A stretch of 64,000 nucleotides of DNA. Origin: Leptolyngbyaceae cyanobacterium C42_A2020_001 (GTDB taxonomy: Bacteria > Cyanobacteriota > Cyanobacteriia > Leptolyngbyales > Leptolyngbyaceae). Below, in pieces: positions 26,247-34,739 of the stretch (its first letter is position 1; every line of letters starts with the position of its first letter). The DNA lies in NCBI GenBank assembly GCA_015272515.1, contig JACYLN010000007.1, positions 62,001 through 126,000 of the forward strand, in the 5' to 3' direction. The notes under the pieces were generated by a model. The model saw nothing but the letters and a program-made list of their open reading frames with translations, was not told where the DNA came from and searched no databases. Position numbers and translations under genes: made by a program.

Positions 26247-26963
26247 TTAATCGGCAGTGGCGAGTTCCGTATTGCCACGGTTACGGCGGCGGGTTAAAGA
26301 GTTAAACAGCATCACGCCGACCGCCTTGATCAAACTGCCTTCTAGCTCTTTGAACATTTTCATGTTTAAGCCAAATGCATCATTGGCTTCATCCACAATT
26401 CGGTCTGCCGTCGCGTCATCCACAGGCAGGTCATTCATCGCCTGACGATATTTGTTTTTGAAGGCCTTCTCATCCGTAATGGTCTTGAATTCGTAGAAAT
26501 TCGTCCCTTCCCCCTCTACCAGGTTCATGCCACGTTGAGCAATGCCCTTGAGGATTTGCCCACCGGAGAGATCGCCCAAATAACGGGTGTAAGAATGAGC
26601 CACCAGCAATTCAGGTGCCGTGTTAGACACTTCCCGAATCCGAGCCACATACTCTTCAGCAGCAACAGAAGTAGCAATTTGCTCACGCCAGTTAGAACCG
26701 TAGTAGAAATACAAATCTTGCTCTAGAGCCGCTTTTCGATTCAACTCTGGAAAGTAGATTTGAGACACGATGGGATGGTTTTTCTGCCGCTCCATCTCCT
26801 CTTCCATTGCCGTATAGACAAAGTAGAGATTGGTAACGAGTTTTCGATAAGAGGTTTTCTCGACGGTTCCTTTTAAGAAACAGGCAATAAATCCGGTGTT
26901 TTCTGCCATTGTGTGGGACTTTTTAGTTCCCTCACGCAGCTTCGTTGCTAAATTACTGCTCAT
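26247..26963 (-). CDS. ho1: Haem oxygenase (biliverdin-producing)
   Basis: Ferredoxin-dependent enzyme that opens haem to biliverdin IX-alpha, the first step to phycobilin chromophores. 238 residues. The proximal histidine is in 'LREGTKKSHTMAENTGFIAC'; the distal helix is 'LLVAHSYTRYLGDLSGGQIL' with the Gly-rich kink. 'FYYGSNWREQI' and 'EAN(D)AFGLNMKMFKELE'-like segments complete the fold. Length equals the cyanobacterial HO-1 type. No bilin reductase gene is in the window. Confidence 0.95.
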   Translation of the reverse strand: MSSNLATKLREGTKKSHTMAENTGFIACFLKGTVEKTSYRKLVTNLYFVYTAMEEEMERQKNHPIVSQIYFPELNRKAALEQDLYFYYGSNWREQIATSVAAEEYVARIREVSNTAPELLVAHSYTRYLGDLSGGQILKGIAQRGMNLVEGEGTNFYEFKTITDEKAFKNKYRQAMNDLPVDDATADRIVDEANDAFGLNMKMFKELEGSLIKAVGVMLFNSLTRRRNRGNTELATAD

Positions 26964-27225
26964 GCTAAATCGTCCAGCGTAACGTTTATGTTCAGGCGTA
27001 TCGGTGTTCTGAAACGCTTAAAAAGCACCTAAATTGTTACGTTAGACTGATTCGATGAGCATTTTCGTTAAAAATTCTGAAGAATGGAGGGGTTTACTGC
27101 GATCGCTTTTCACGATTTGCAACCAGGCGTAATCCTACTTATGCAATAAAAGCCCCACTAAATGGAACTTTTCAGTAAATCAAGCTAAAGCACTTTCTGA
27201 ATGAAGATTAACAATTCGTAAGGGT

Positions 27226-27567
27226 TTAACCTTCATTTGAAACCACTTGAGGCAGCCCCATACTGTAGTTGAGGGCACGGCTATCGAGGTTGTAGGAGAT
27301 GATGCCTTTTTGCAGGAGCGATCGCAGGTAGTGTTCCAAATCAGACCCAATCCGGCGAATGTTGTACTCGGTTAAATCGGCTCCATTGTAAGCTTCAACA
27401 AGTTCATCAAACTTCCGGTAAATCTGTTGTAGGGCTTCCTCCGTCCAGTTGAATTCATTGTCTGGGTCAACATCGAGGGTCAACACATTTTCACTGGGAA
27501 CAAGTTCATTGTTCTCCACAGTTGCAGTGAAGATGTGGATGTGGCGGGTGGTTGATTTCAGCAGCAT
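27226..27567 (-). CDS. ndhM: NAD(P)H-quinone oxidoreductase subunit M
   Basis: Oxygenic-photosynthesis-specific hydrophilic subunit of the NDH-1 complex that drives cyclic electron flow and CO2 uptake. 113 residues, matching the family. Key segments: 'MLLKSTTRHIHIFTATVENN', 'VLTLDVDPDNEFNWTEEALQ', 'LTEYNIRRIGSDLEHYLRSL' and 'LNYSMGLPQV'. It is divergent from coaE. Confidence 0.92.
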   Translation of the reverse strand: MLLKSTTRHIHIFTATVENNELVPSENVLTLDVDPDNEFNWTEEALQQIYRKFDELVEAYNGADLTEYNIRRIGSDLEHYLRSLLQKGIISYNLDSRALNYSMGLPQVVSNEG

Positions 27568-27750
27568 GGATAGTCTGGACTGGGTGCATCGCGTGTACGT
27601 CTATATTGTAGAGAGTAAGTTCCCCAGATACTAGGTCTTTTGCGGACAGATGTTGACTAGCAACCGTTCGTTTTCGTTATGGATACCATTGCTGTAATTT
27701 AGGGATGAACCTGGAGGCATTCGCCACCTGCTCGCTGGCTCAGGGTAACG

Positions 27751-28407
27751 ATGAATAGCAACAATCCAACTGGCGCATCTCAACGCATTATCGGCATCAC
27801 TGGAGGAATCGCAATGGGAAAAACAGCGGTTTCTGATTACCTGGGATCAACCCATCATTTACCTGTTTTGGATGCCGACATTTATGCCAGAGAAGCCGTT
27901 GCCCCCAGTAGCCCAATTTTAGAGGCGATCGCTGAGCGATATGGGTCTGGCGTGTTGTTACCAGATGGACAATTGAATCGATCGCGGTTAGGCGAAATCA
28001 TTTTCAACAGCACCCCAGAGCGCCTGTGGTTAGAGCAATGCATCCATCCCTACGTGCGCGATCGCCTTGCCAGAACCATCACCACACCGCCCCTCAATGA
28101 TGCTCGGTTGCACCCCACCTTAGTTCTGGTGATTCCGCTGCTGTTTGAGGCACGCATGACGGATCTAGTCAGCGAAACTTGGGTCGTCATGTGTTCACCA
28201 GAGTGCCAGCTTCAGCGCTTGATGCAGCGTGAACAATTGACCGAAGAACAGGCATTGATGCGGATCAACAGTCAAATGGCGATCGCCAAAAAAGCCGCAC
28301 GGGCAGATGTCGTTATCGATAACTCCACCAACCTGGACAATTTATTCTCACAAGTCGATGCTGCCCTGGCAAAGCAGCCTAAACCAATCTCCTCGCGACG
28401 CAGCTAG
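27751..28407 (+). CDS. coaE: Dephospho-CoA kinase
   Basis: Last step of coenzyme A synthesis: phosphorylates dephospho-CoA. 218 residues. The P-loop is 'IGITGGIAMGKTAVSDYLGS' (GGIAMGKT instead of the commoner GGIGSGKS, still a valid Walker A). 'LPVLDADIYAREAVAP' carries the catalytic Asp, 'VIPLLFEARMTDLV' and 'MQREQLTEEQALMRINSQM' the lid. Convergent with the tldD gene, 2 bp apart. Confidence 0.93.
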   Translation: MNSNNPTGASQRIIGITGGIAMGKTAVSDYLGSTHHLPVLDADIYAREAVAPSSPILEAIAERYGSGVLLPDGQLNRSRLGEIIFNSTPERLWLEQCIHPYVRDRLARTITTPPLNDARLHPTLVLVIPLLFEARMTDLVSETWVVMCSPECQLQRLMQREQLTEEQALMRINSQMAIAKKAARADVVIDNSTNLDNLFSQVDAALAKQPKPISSRRS

Positions 28408-28409
28408 CC

Positions 28410-29810
28410 CTAATCCACGGCTTCACCGCCCACCACCACGTTATGAATTCGCAAACTAGGACCGCCACAACCCACGGGCAAGCCACCCTGTCCACCTTTG
28501 CCGCAACCGCCCGACTCATCCCAGAAAAAGTCATCGCCGATCGCTTCAATATCTGCCAGCGTTTTAAAGGCATTGCCCGACAGGGTTACATCCCGTACAG
28601 GTTCAGCAATTTCTCCATTCCGAATCATCCAGGCTTCCCCGGCGGTAAAAGTAAACATCTCACCATTGGTCATACCACCCAGCCAGTTGCGAGCATAAAC
28701 CCCTTCCTGAATGTCACTAAACAGGTCTTGCACGGGTGTTGTGCCCCGCTCGATCCAGGTGTTGGTCATGCGAACAATCGGTGGGAAATGGTAACTCAAG
28801 CAGCGAGCATTCCCCGTTGGAGACTCAGCCAACTTGCCTGCTGTTTCGCGAGAATGCAACCGCCCGACTAAAACGCCATCCTGAATGAGTTGGGTAGTGG
28901 TAGCAGGGGTGCCTTCGTCGTCATAAAAATAACTGCCCCGGTGTCCTGGAGGAGCTGCTCCATCAAAAATCTGTAAGTCTTCCGGTCCAAATCTGCGTCC
29001 CAAACTCATTGTCTCTAACAGGTCTGGGTTCTCGTAGGTCATGTCGGCTTCGGACAAATGCCCAAACGCTTCATGCACAAACAACCCTGTGAGAATGGGG
29101 TCAATTACAACGGTATAGAGGTTGCCCTTGACCGGGGGCAAGGCCAGCGAATCGACTGCCCGCTGAGCCGCACTGCGAACTTGAGCATCCAGTCCCAACA
29201 AATCTTCGTAGGCTTTGCGAGATCCGGTGGTTTCACGCCCGGTTTGGACCGTTTCGCCGTTGCGGGCAGTGGCAGCAAACCGCATTTCCATATCTACCCA
29301 AGACTGTTCTAGAAGCGTCCCTTCCGAGGTTGCCAAAATCACCCGTTGCGAACTGTCTCCGTAGCGGATTGAAACAGTGGCGATTTTGGGACTAACGCTG
29401 CGAAGAATTTCCCCATAGTGCTGACAAAGCGATTTTTTTTGAGCCAGGGAGATCTGGCGGGGATCCGTGCCAGTCAGCGGGAGAAAACAGGTGTCTTGTA
29501 CAGCGTCGATGGGAGACAGGGTGGTTTCTTCATCTCCCACTAACCGGGCTGCGGCGATCGCTTCTTGAATTCGTTCCTCTAAGGTTTCTATCTGGTTGAA
29601 GCTAGCGAAGCCCCACCCGCCTTTGTGGCAAGCGCGCACATGCCCACCAATGGAGATGCCTTCACTTAGGGTTTCAGTTTTGTTGCCGCGTAATAAAATG
29701 TCTGTCCCTTCAGCAGCTTCTAGACGCACAGCGAGATAATCTACACGGGAGCGGTACCGCGTCATCAAATCTGTTAACAGATCTTTGGCGTTAATGGGCA
29801 GTGTAGCCAT
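28410..29810 (-). CDS. tldD: TldD-type metallopeptidase
   Basis: 466 residues. TldD provides the metal site of the TldD/TldE heterodimeric protease that trims small peptides and modified precursors. The zinc site 'FVHEAFGHLSEAD' has the HExxxH motif; a downstream Cys and the Gly-rich 'ESGGCGKGGQGGLPVGCGGP' are characteristic. The partner tldE (pmbA-like) is not in the window. The start at 29810 (MATLPINAKDLLTDLM) is typical. Confidence 0.92.
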   Translation of the reverse strand: MATLPINAKDLLTDLMTRYRSRVDYLAVRLEAAEGTDILLRGNKTETLSEGISIGGHVRACHKGGWGFASFNQIETLEERIQEAIAAARLVGDEETTLSPIDAVQDTCFLPLTGTDPRQISLAQKKSLCQHYGEILRSVSPKIATVSIRYGDSSQRVILATSEGTLLEQSWVDMEMRFAATARNGETVQTGRETTGSRKAYEDLLGLDAQVRSAAQRAVDSLALPPVKGNLYTVVIDPILTGLFVHEAFGHLSEADMTYENPDLLETMSLGRRFGPEDLQIFDGAAPPGHRGSYFYDDEGTPATTTQLIQDGVLVGRLHSRETAGKLAESPTGNARCLSYHFPPIVRMTNTWIERGTTPVQDLFSDIQEGVYARNWLGGMTNGEMFTFTAGEAWMIRNGEIAEPVRDVTLSGNAFKTLADIEAIGDDFFWDESGGCGKGGQGGLPVGCGGPSLRIHNVVVGGEAVD

Positions 29811-29896
29811 GTGAAGATACCAGCTTACGAACTGCCTTTATTTTGCAATTAAGATGGCATGATTGCCAAACTTGGGAGGATGACCGATTGGAGAAT

Positions 29897-30097
29897 TTAC
29901 CGCAATGCAGGCAGTTGAGTGCTGTCTTGAGCTTCGCGCTGGATGCGTCCGGTTTCTAGAGCTTCATAGAGCGCTTCTAGGGAATCGAGGTCGTTTTTGC
30001 GGTAGCTTTTGAGGGCAAGGACTTGGCGAATCAATCCTTCAGATTCAACGCTTAAATAGCCTGTTTGAAAGGCAGATTTTACGAGAGCAGAAATCAT
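29897..30097 (-). CDS. Small conserved cyanobacterial protein (66 aa)
   Basis: Soluble, helical protein: 'MISALVKSAFQTGYLSVESE', 'GLIRQVLALKSYRKNDLDSL' and 'EALYEALETGRIQREAQ'. Conserved-looking and typical of single-domain cyanobacterial proteins of unknown function. It shares spacing of small and hydrophobic positions with the proteins at 25517 and 9727. Start supported by the 'MISALVKSA' N-terminus. Confidence 0.72.
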   Translation of the reverse strand: MISALVKSAFQTGYLSVESEGLIRQVLALKSYRKNDLDSLEALYEALETGRIQREAQDSTQLPALR

Positions 30098-30206
30098 GGA
30101 AGCGGTGCCCGTAAAAAGGAGGTACAGATGACTCTAATATCCGCGATCGCGCTAATTATTCAGTTGATAGGGATCAACATGCCCTGTGATGCTGTTCAAA
30201 GGTACG

Positions 30207-30222
30207 TGTGACGCGTATCACA
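30207..30222. promoter_or_regulatory. Candidate CRP-family binding site
   Basis: TGTGACGCGTATCACA has both perfect half-sites of the CRP consensus TGTGA-N6-TCACA. It lies between the divergent small gene (start 30097) and rarD (start 30359), about 110 and 137 bp from the two starts. Cyanobacterial cAMP receptor proteins (SYCRP1) use this consensus. Confidence 0.55.
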
Positions 30223-30358
30223 TCAGCGATGTACTAAGGATTAGGCAGGAATTGAAAATGAAAAGTTCAAAATGGTTACCAGTAAAGCTTTGCCGCTCTT
30301 AATGTTACGTTTTGAATGATTCCTTGCCTAAGGGCGATCGCTAGAATAAAAACCTTGC

Positions 30359-31282
30359 GTGAGACAGGACAGGATTTTGAGTAAGCAACTGCTTTTGAAG
30401 GGTGACTCGGCAACAGTGAGTCGGCGTGGTGCACTCTATGCTCTTCTGGCGTATTCTGCCTGGGGTTTGTTCCCAATTTACTGGAAATTATTTGGGCAAA
30501 TTCCGGCGATTGAAGTGTTAAGCCATCGGGTTCTCTGGTCGCTGGTGTTTTTGCTGGGGGTGCTTGGCTGGCAGCATCGGGGAGGAGAGTTGGTTCAACT
30601 GGGGCGATCGCCGCGTAAGCTGTTGCTCCTGTGCCTCACCGCGTCATTACTAACGTTTAATTGGGGTCTATACATTTATGGAGTTAACACAGAACGGGTG
30701 GTAGAAACCAGCCTCGGCTATTTCATCAATCCGCTAGTGAATGTATTGCTGGGCTTTGTGGTACTCAAAGAACGACTAAACCGGGGGCAACAGGTAGCCG
30801 TTTTGCTGGCAGGGGTTGGCGTAGCGAGTTTTGTTTGGCGATTGGGAACAGTTCCCTGGATTGCATTAGGATTGGCGTTTTCTTTTGCGTTGTATGGGCT
30901 ATTCCGTAAACTAATTGCTGTTTCACCGATGGTTGGATTAGCGATCGAAACCTTGTTGATGCTGCCAATGGCTCTCCTGTTAATTGGTTACAAAATCACC
31001 ACAGGCACTGGACACTTTACCTTCAACTCCTGGCTACCACTGCTATTTATTAGCGCTGGCGTTGTCACCTCTTTCCCACTTCTATGGTTTAACAACGCTG
31101 CAAAGCGGTTGCGCCTATCGACGTTGGGATTTTTTCAATATCTCGCACCTAGCTTGCAACTTCTGATTGGAGTGTTTCTGTACCACGAAGTCTTTTCATC
31201 AACCCATGCCATCACATTTGGCTGCATCTGGCTAGCATTGCTGACTTACTCTGTCACATCACTTACCAAAGCGAATTCGTAG
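30359..31282 (+). CDS. rarD: RarD/EamA family transporter
   Basis: 307 residues with about ten membrane helices and two EamA repeats. The RarD hallmark 'LLAYSAWGLFPIYWKLFGQI' follows a short cytoplasmic lead. 'EVLSHRVLWSLVFLL', 'NTERVVETSLGYFINPLVNV' and 'LLWFNNAAKRLRLSTLGFFQ' are also typical. Family members move small metabolites or drugs; RarD was named for chloramphenicol resistance, but the substrate here is unknown. The GTG at 30359 is the open-frame start; a TTG at 30377 is possible. Confidence 0.88.
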   Translation: MRQDRILSKQLLLKGDSATVSRRGALYALLAYSAWGLFPIYWKLFGQIPAIEVLSHRVLWSLVFLLGVLGWQHRGGELVQLGRSPRKLLLLCLTASLLTFNWGLYIYGVNTERVVETSLGYFINPLVNVLLGFVVLKERLNRGQQVAVLLAGVGVASFVWRLGTVPWIALGLAFSFALYGLFRKLIAVSPMVGLAIETLLMLPMALLLIGYKITTGTGHFTFNSWLPLLFISAGVVTSFPLLWFNNAAKRLRLSTLGFFQYLAPSLQLLIGVFLYHEVFSSTHAITFGCIWLALLTYSVTSLTKANS

Positions 31283-31469
31283 ATTGTTGGTTCAAATTGA
31301 GAATTTAGAGTATTAATGGATGTTGATTTTACTCCTAATTCGAGTTTGCCCTCATGGGCAGCTATGGTAAGAGTAGAACAAGTGTTCAGATTCAGAATGC
31401 TTCCCTAAAATAAGTGGATAGGTGAGCAGGTCTGATGTTGCGAAGGTGAGCGGTGAGGATAGATTCAGT

Positions 31470-33677
31470 ATGGTTCAGTCGAGTGGTCTGTACTATACGT
31501 CTGTGTTTGAGTCGGCGCGGCGCGGCAATATGCGGGCGATCGCAGCCTGGTTAAACCAAGCTCTGTTGCCCCACGGCATCCGTGCCCGGTTGGGGTCAAA
31601 GCACCCCGGAACCCTGAAATTATTAGTAGAGTTTGACTTTCCATTTGATCGAAACAACCCACCCAGTGTGTGGCGAGAGCAATTGATCCGGCTGATCTGT
31701 CATCGCCTCTGGAAACTCAACTCTCCCATCATTCATGGAGTCAGCATTACAGCTCGATTTGTTGATCAGCCCAAACGTCCGCTGTGGCGGCAATCAGTGC
31801 GAATTGTCACCCCTGCCAGCAAACTCAAACGCCAGCAAACCAGCCAACTTCGGTCTCGCATTCAGCAAACCTCCCGTCGCAAAAACCGTCTCAGAGCCAC
31901 TCGTACTTTATTGGTGGGCGGCCCAGCCGTGGCAGCCGTGGTCGTTGGTGGAATTTTGGGATACTCCCGTGCTCCAGTTGAACAAACCGATGCCACAGCA
32001 TCATCTCAACCAGAAGGAACACCTAAAAACCTGCCGACTCGCCCAGACACGGTTCGTACCGCGTTGGAAACAGTGCCAGTTGTGAAACATAACGAGGTGG
32101 CAAATCCTCAAGATCCCACGGTGACGCTGATGTTTTCGGGCGATGTGACGCTGGCAGAAACGTTCAAAGAAGTCATGGGCAGCAACTACGCCCAAACCTT
32201 TGCTCAGATGCCGGAATACCAACAAGCCGATGTAGCCATGGTGAATTTAGAGAATCCTCTGACCCGCTCAACCTTGCAAATGCCTGGCAAACAGTTCAAC
32301 TTTAAAGCGGAGCCGGAGTCGGTTGAAGTCCTTAAATCGGGTGGAGTGGATATCGTGACACTAGCCAATAATCACTCAATGGATTACGACGCTGAAGGCT
32401 TGAAGGAAACGCTGAGCACCCTGGAAGCTGCCGGAATTGAGTCTATGGGCGCTGGACACGACTTAACCCACGCTCGCCGTCCTCAGATTGTGGATGTGAA
32501 AGGACAACGAATTGCTTACCTGGCATATTGGGGCGAAGAATACGGAGCAGAAGCGAATAAACCAGGGGTGAACAATATCCGGGAAGAGCGCATTGCCGAA
32601 GATATTCGTGCCATTCGGGATCAGGTGGATTGGGTAGTGGTGAATTACCACTGGGGACAGGAACTGGCGGACTTTCCCGCAGACTGGCAGGTGAAACTGG
32701 CTCACTTTACGGTGGATCAGGGAGCCGATTTGATTGTGGGGCATCATCCCCATGTGCTCCAGGGCGCAGAAATTTATAAGGGAAGAGCGATCGCGTATTC
32801 ACTTGGTAATTTCATCTTTGGCGGCAACTCCCGCACTGACTATGACACAGCAGTATTGCGCGTGGCATTGAAAGACAAGCAGATGAAGGTAGAATTTCTG
32901 CCTGTAGAAGTGACAGGGTATAAACCAAAAGTGGCCCAGGGCGATCGCGCTAAAGAGATTCTGAATCATCTAACCCAAATCTCCACCGAGTTCAAGCAAC
33001 CAATGCCCACAACAACGGTGCTGGATGCCCGCACACCGACCTCAGCCATGCCAGAACCTTCCACGCTCACCCCCGCTGATCCACTCGCACCGAACTCGCC
33101 ACCATCCTCCAGTCCCAGTCTGGAAACTATTCCCACCCCTGCCCCCCTGCCATCTCCCGACGCGTTGCAAACCGACCCCACTAGATCGGGCACCAAAGAA
33201 CACAACTCACCCGTTGCGCCTGATAGCATGGCTCCATCTGAGCAGCCAGGCGGTACAACTGAACCAACTTCTCCCCCTGTTGATCCTGAGAGCCTGAATG
33301 TGCTTCCAGGGTATGGCGGGACACCCATGCCAACTGCACCTCCTGCGCCCACGATTGATCCAACCAATCCCGATGCCTATCTGGAAACTCCTCCCAGCCC
33401 GACCAATCCCCCAACGGATTCGACTTCCCCAACAACCACCGAGGCTACTCCGTCTCCCAGTCCGCAGTTACCCAACTTCTCTCAGCCCAGTAATTCGTTT
33501 ACTACTTCGCCTAACACAACGCCTCTCCATTTTGAACAGTCCAACCCTCAAGATACGCAAGGAAGTAAAGCTGAAACTGGAGCCAGTATCAGCTTCCGAA
33601 TTCAATCTGATGTGCAACCAGACGCGAGCGAAGAGGAACCGCTCCAGGTTGCTTTAGCTGCGCCCATGATGTGGTAG
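31470..33677 (+). CDS. CapA-family metallophosphatase-like membrane protein with disordered tail
   Basis: 735 residues from the ATG at 31470 (MVQSSGLYYTS); an in-frame GTG at 31422 adds 16. Residues 1-110 form a conserved cytosolic domain, a basic region leads to one membrane helix at about 160-178 ('LVGGPAVAAVVVGGILGYS'), and a CapA domain follows (about 215-505). CapA motifs: 'LMFSGDVTLAETFKE', 'VNLENPLT', 'VDIVTLANNHSMDYDAEGLK', 'VVNYHWGQE', 'VGHHPHVLQGAEIYKG' and 'IAYSLGNFIFGG'. The last ~220 residues are Pro/Ser/Thr-rich and probably disordered. CapA proteins function in poly-gamma-glutamate or cell-surface biosynthesis; here the role is unproven. An aldose epimerase gene lies 9 bp downstream. 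Confidence 0.85.
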   Translation: MVQSSGLYYTSVFESARRGNMRAIAAWLNQALLPHGIRARLGSKHPGTLKLLVEFDFPFDRNNPPSVWREQLIRLICHRLWKLNSPIIHGVSITARFVDQPKRPLWRQSVRIVTPASKLKRQQTSQLRSRIQQTSRRKNRLRATRTLLVGGPAVAAVVVGGILGYSRAPVEQTDATASSQPEGTPKNLPTRPDTVRTALETVPVVKHNEVANPQDPTVTLMFSGDVTLAETFKEVMGSNYAQTFAQMPEYQQADVAMVNLENPLTRSTLQMPGKQFNFKAEPESVEVLKSGGVDIVTLANNHSMDYDAEGLKETLSTLEAAGIESMGAGHDLTHARRPQIVDVKGQRIAYLAYWGEEYGAEANKPGVNNIREERIAEDIRAIRDQVDWVVVNYHWGQELADFPADWQVKLAHFTVDQGADLIVGHHPHVLQGAEIYKGRAIAYSLGNFIFGGNSRTDYDTAVLRVALKDKQMKVEFLPVEVTGYKPKVAQGDRAKEILNHLTQISTEFKQPMPTTTVLDARTPTSAMPEPSTLTPADPLAPNSPPSSSPSLETIPTPAPLPSPDALQTDPTRSGTKEHNSPVAPDSMAPSEQPGGTTEPTSPPVDPESLNVLPGYGGTPMPTAPPAPTIDPTNPDAYLETPPSPTNPPTDSTSPTTTEATPSPSPQLPNFSQPSNSFTTSPNTTPLHFEQSNPQDTQGSKAETGASISFRIQSDVQPDASEEEPLQVALAAPMMW

Positions 33678-33686
33678 GAATTTTCT

Positions 33687-34562
33687 ATGTTTGCGATCGC
33701 AACTGAAACCCGGCAGTATCAAACCATCATTCTTTCCGATTCAGCCAATCAAACTCGGCTGGAAGTGGTACCGGAGCGCGGTGGCATTGTGACCCGTTGG
33801 CAATTGAACGGGCACGAAATTCTGTATCTGGATGAAGCCCGGTTTCAAGATCCAACCCTCTCAGTACGGGGAGGAATTCCCATCCTGTTTCCGATTTGCG
33901 GCAATCTACCCGACAACACCTACACGCATAACGATCAAACCTACCCATTGAAGCAGCATGGCTTTGCCCGTGAACTTCCCTGGATTGTCTTAGATCAACA
34001 CGCTGACGATGCTAGCGCCCGCGTAAGTCTGGGTTTGAGCAGCAATGAGCAAACCCTTGCGGTGTATCCATTTGAGTTTCACCTGGTCTTTACCTACATT
34101 TTGCAGAGCAACACCCTGACGTTGCATCAACGATACACCAACCAATCCAGCACGCCCATGCCCTTTTCTGCCGGGTTCCATCCCTACTTTGCAGTGCAAG
34201 ATAAAGCCCAACTAAGGGTGCAGATTCCCTCCAGCCAGTACGACGACAACGTGACGAAATCGGTGCAGGCGTTTTCTGGACAGTTTGATTTTGAGCTAGA
34301 TGAAATTGATGCGGCGTTTACGGAGCTTTCGAGTCGAGTATCAAATGTAGTGGATGAGGGGCGATCGCAACGCCTCACCCTCACCTTCAGTCCTGAATTT
34401 TCCACCCTTGTATTTTGGACCGTGAAAGGCAAACCCTTCTACTGTCTGGAACCCTGGACAGCCCCCCGCAATGCACTCAACACGGGCAATCACTTACTTC
34501 ATCTCGACCCCAACCAAAGTCTACAACTTGAAACGCAATTGACCATTACTCAAATTGCCTGA
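33687..34562 (+). CDS. Aldose 1-epimerase family protein
   Basis: 291 residues of the galactose mutarotase-like fold. 'VVPERGGIVTRWQLNGHEIL' is the N-terminal strand, 'RGGIPILFPICGNLPD' and 'LKQHGFARELPW' hold the sugar-phosphate-binding and His region, and 'FSAGFHPYFAV' has the second catalytic His. 'WTAPRNALNTG' completes the site. Closest in pattern to glucose-6-phosphate 1-epimerase (YeaD/HPL-type). Likely co-transcribed with the CapA gene. Confidence 0.9.
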   Translation: MFAIATETRQYQTIILSDSANQTRLEVVPERGGIVTRWQLNGHEILYLDEARFQDPTLSVRGGIPILFPICGNLPDNTYTHNDQTYPLKQHGFARELPWIVLDQHADDASARVSLGLSSNEQTLAVYPFEFHLVFTYILQSNTLTLHQRYTNQSSTPMPFSAGFHPYFAVQDKAQLRVQIPSSQYDDNVTKSVQAFSGQFDFELDEIDAAFTELSSRVSNVVDEGRSQRLTLTFSPEFSTLVFWTVKGKPFYCLEPWTAPRNALNTGNHLLHLDPNQSLQLETQLTITQIA

Positions 34563-34739
34563 GTCACTCCTGAATCTCGTCCGTAGTTTTGGTCAAACTT
34601 CTGAAATTTAATGTTTGGGGCGAATGTAGGGAGGAAGGTTTCAGCAGTTTGGCGGCGATCGCCCTCAACTCCACCCGATCGCGATCGCGTCCTTCGCTAT
34701 CCTGGATAAGCAAGGTGAATTTGGGGAGTGTTCGTATTT

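Noticed and set aside
25995-26297. 100-codon plus-strand ORF
   Set aside because: Overlaps the end of the haem oxygenase gene on the other strand and has no conserved features.
31283-31320. Possible tRNA T-loop (ggttcaaatt)
   Set aside because: No acceptor or anticodon arms could be formed around it.
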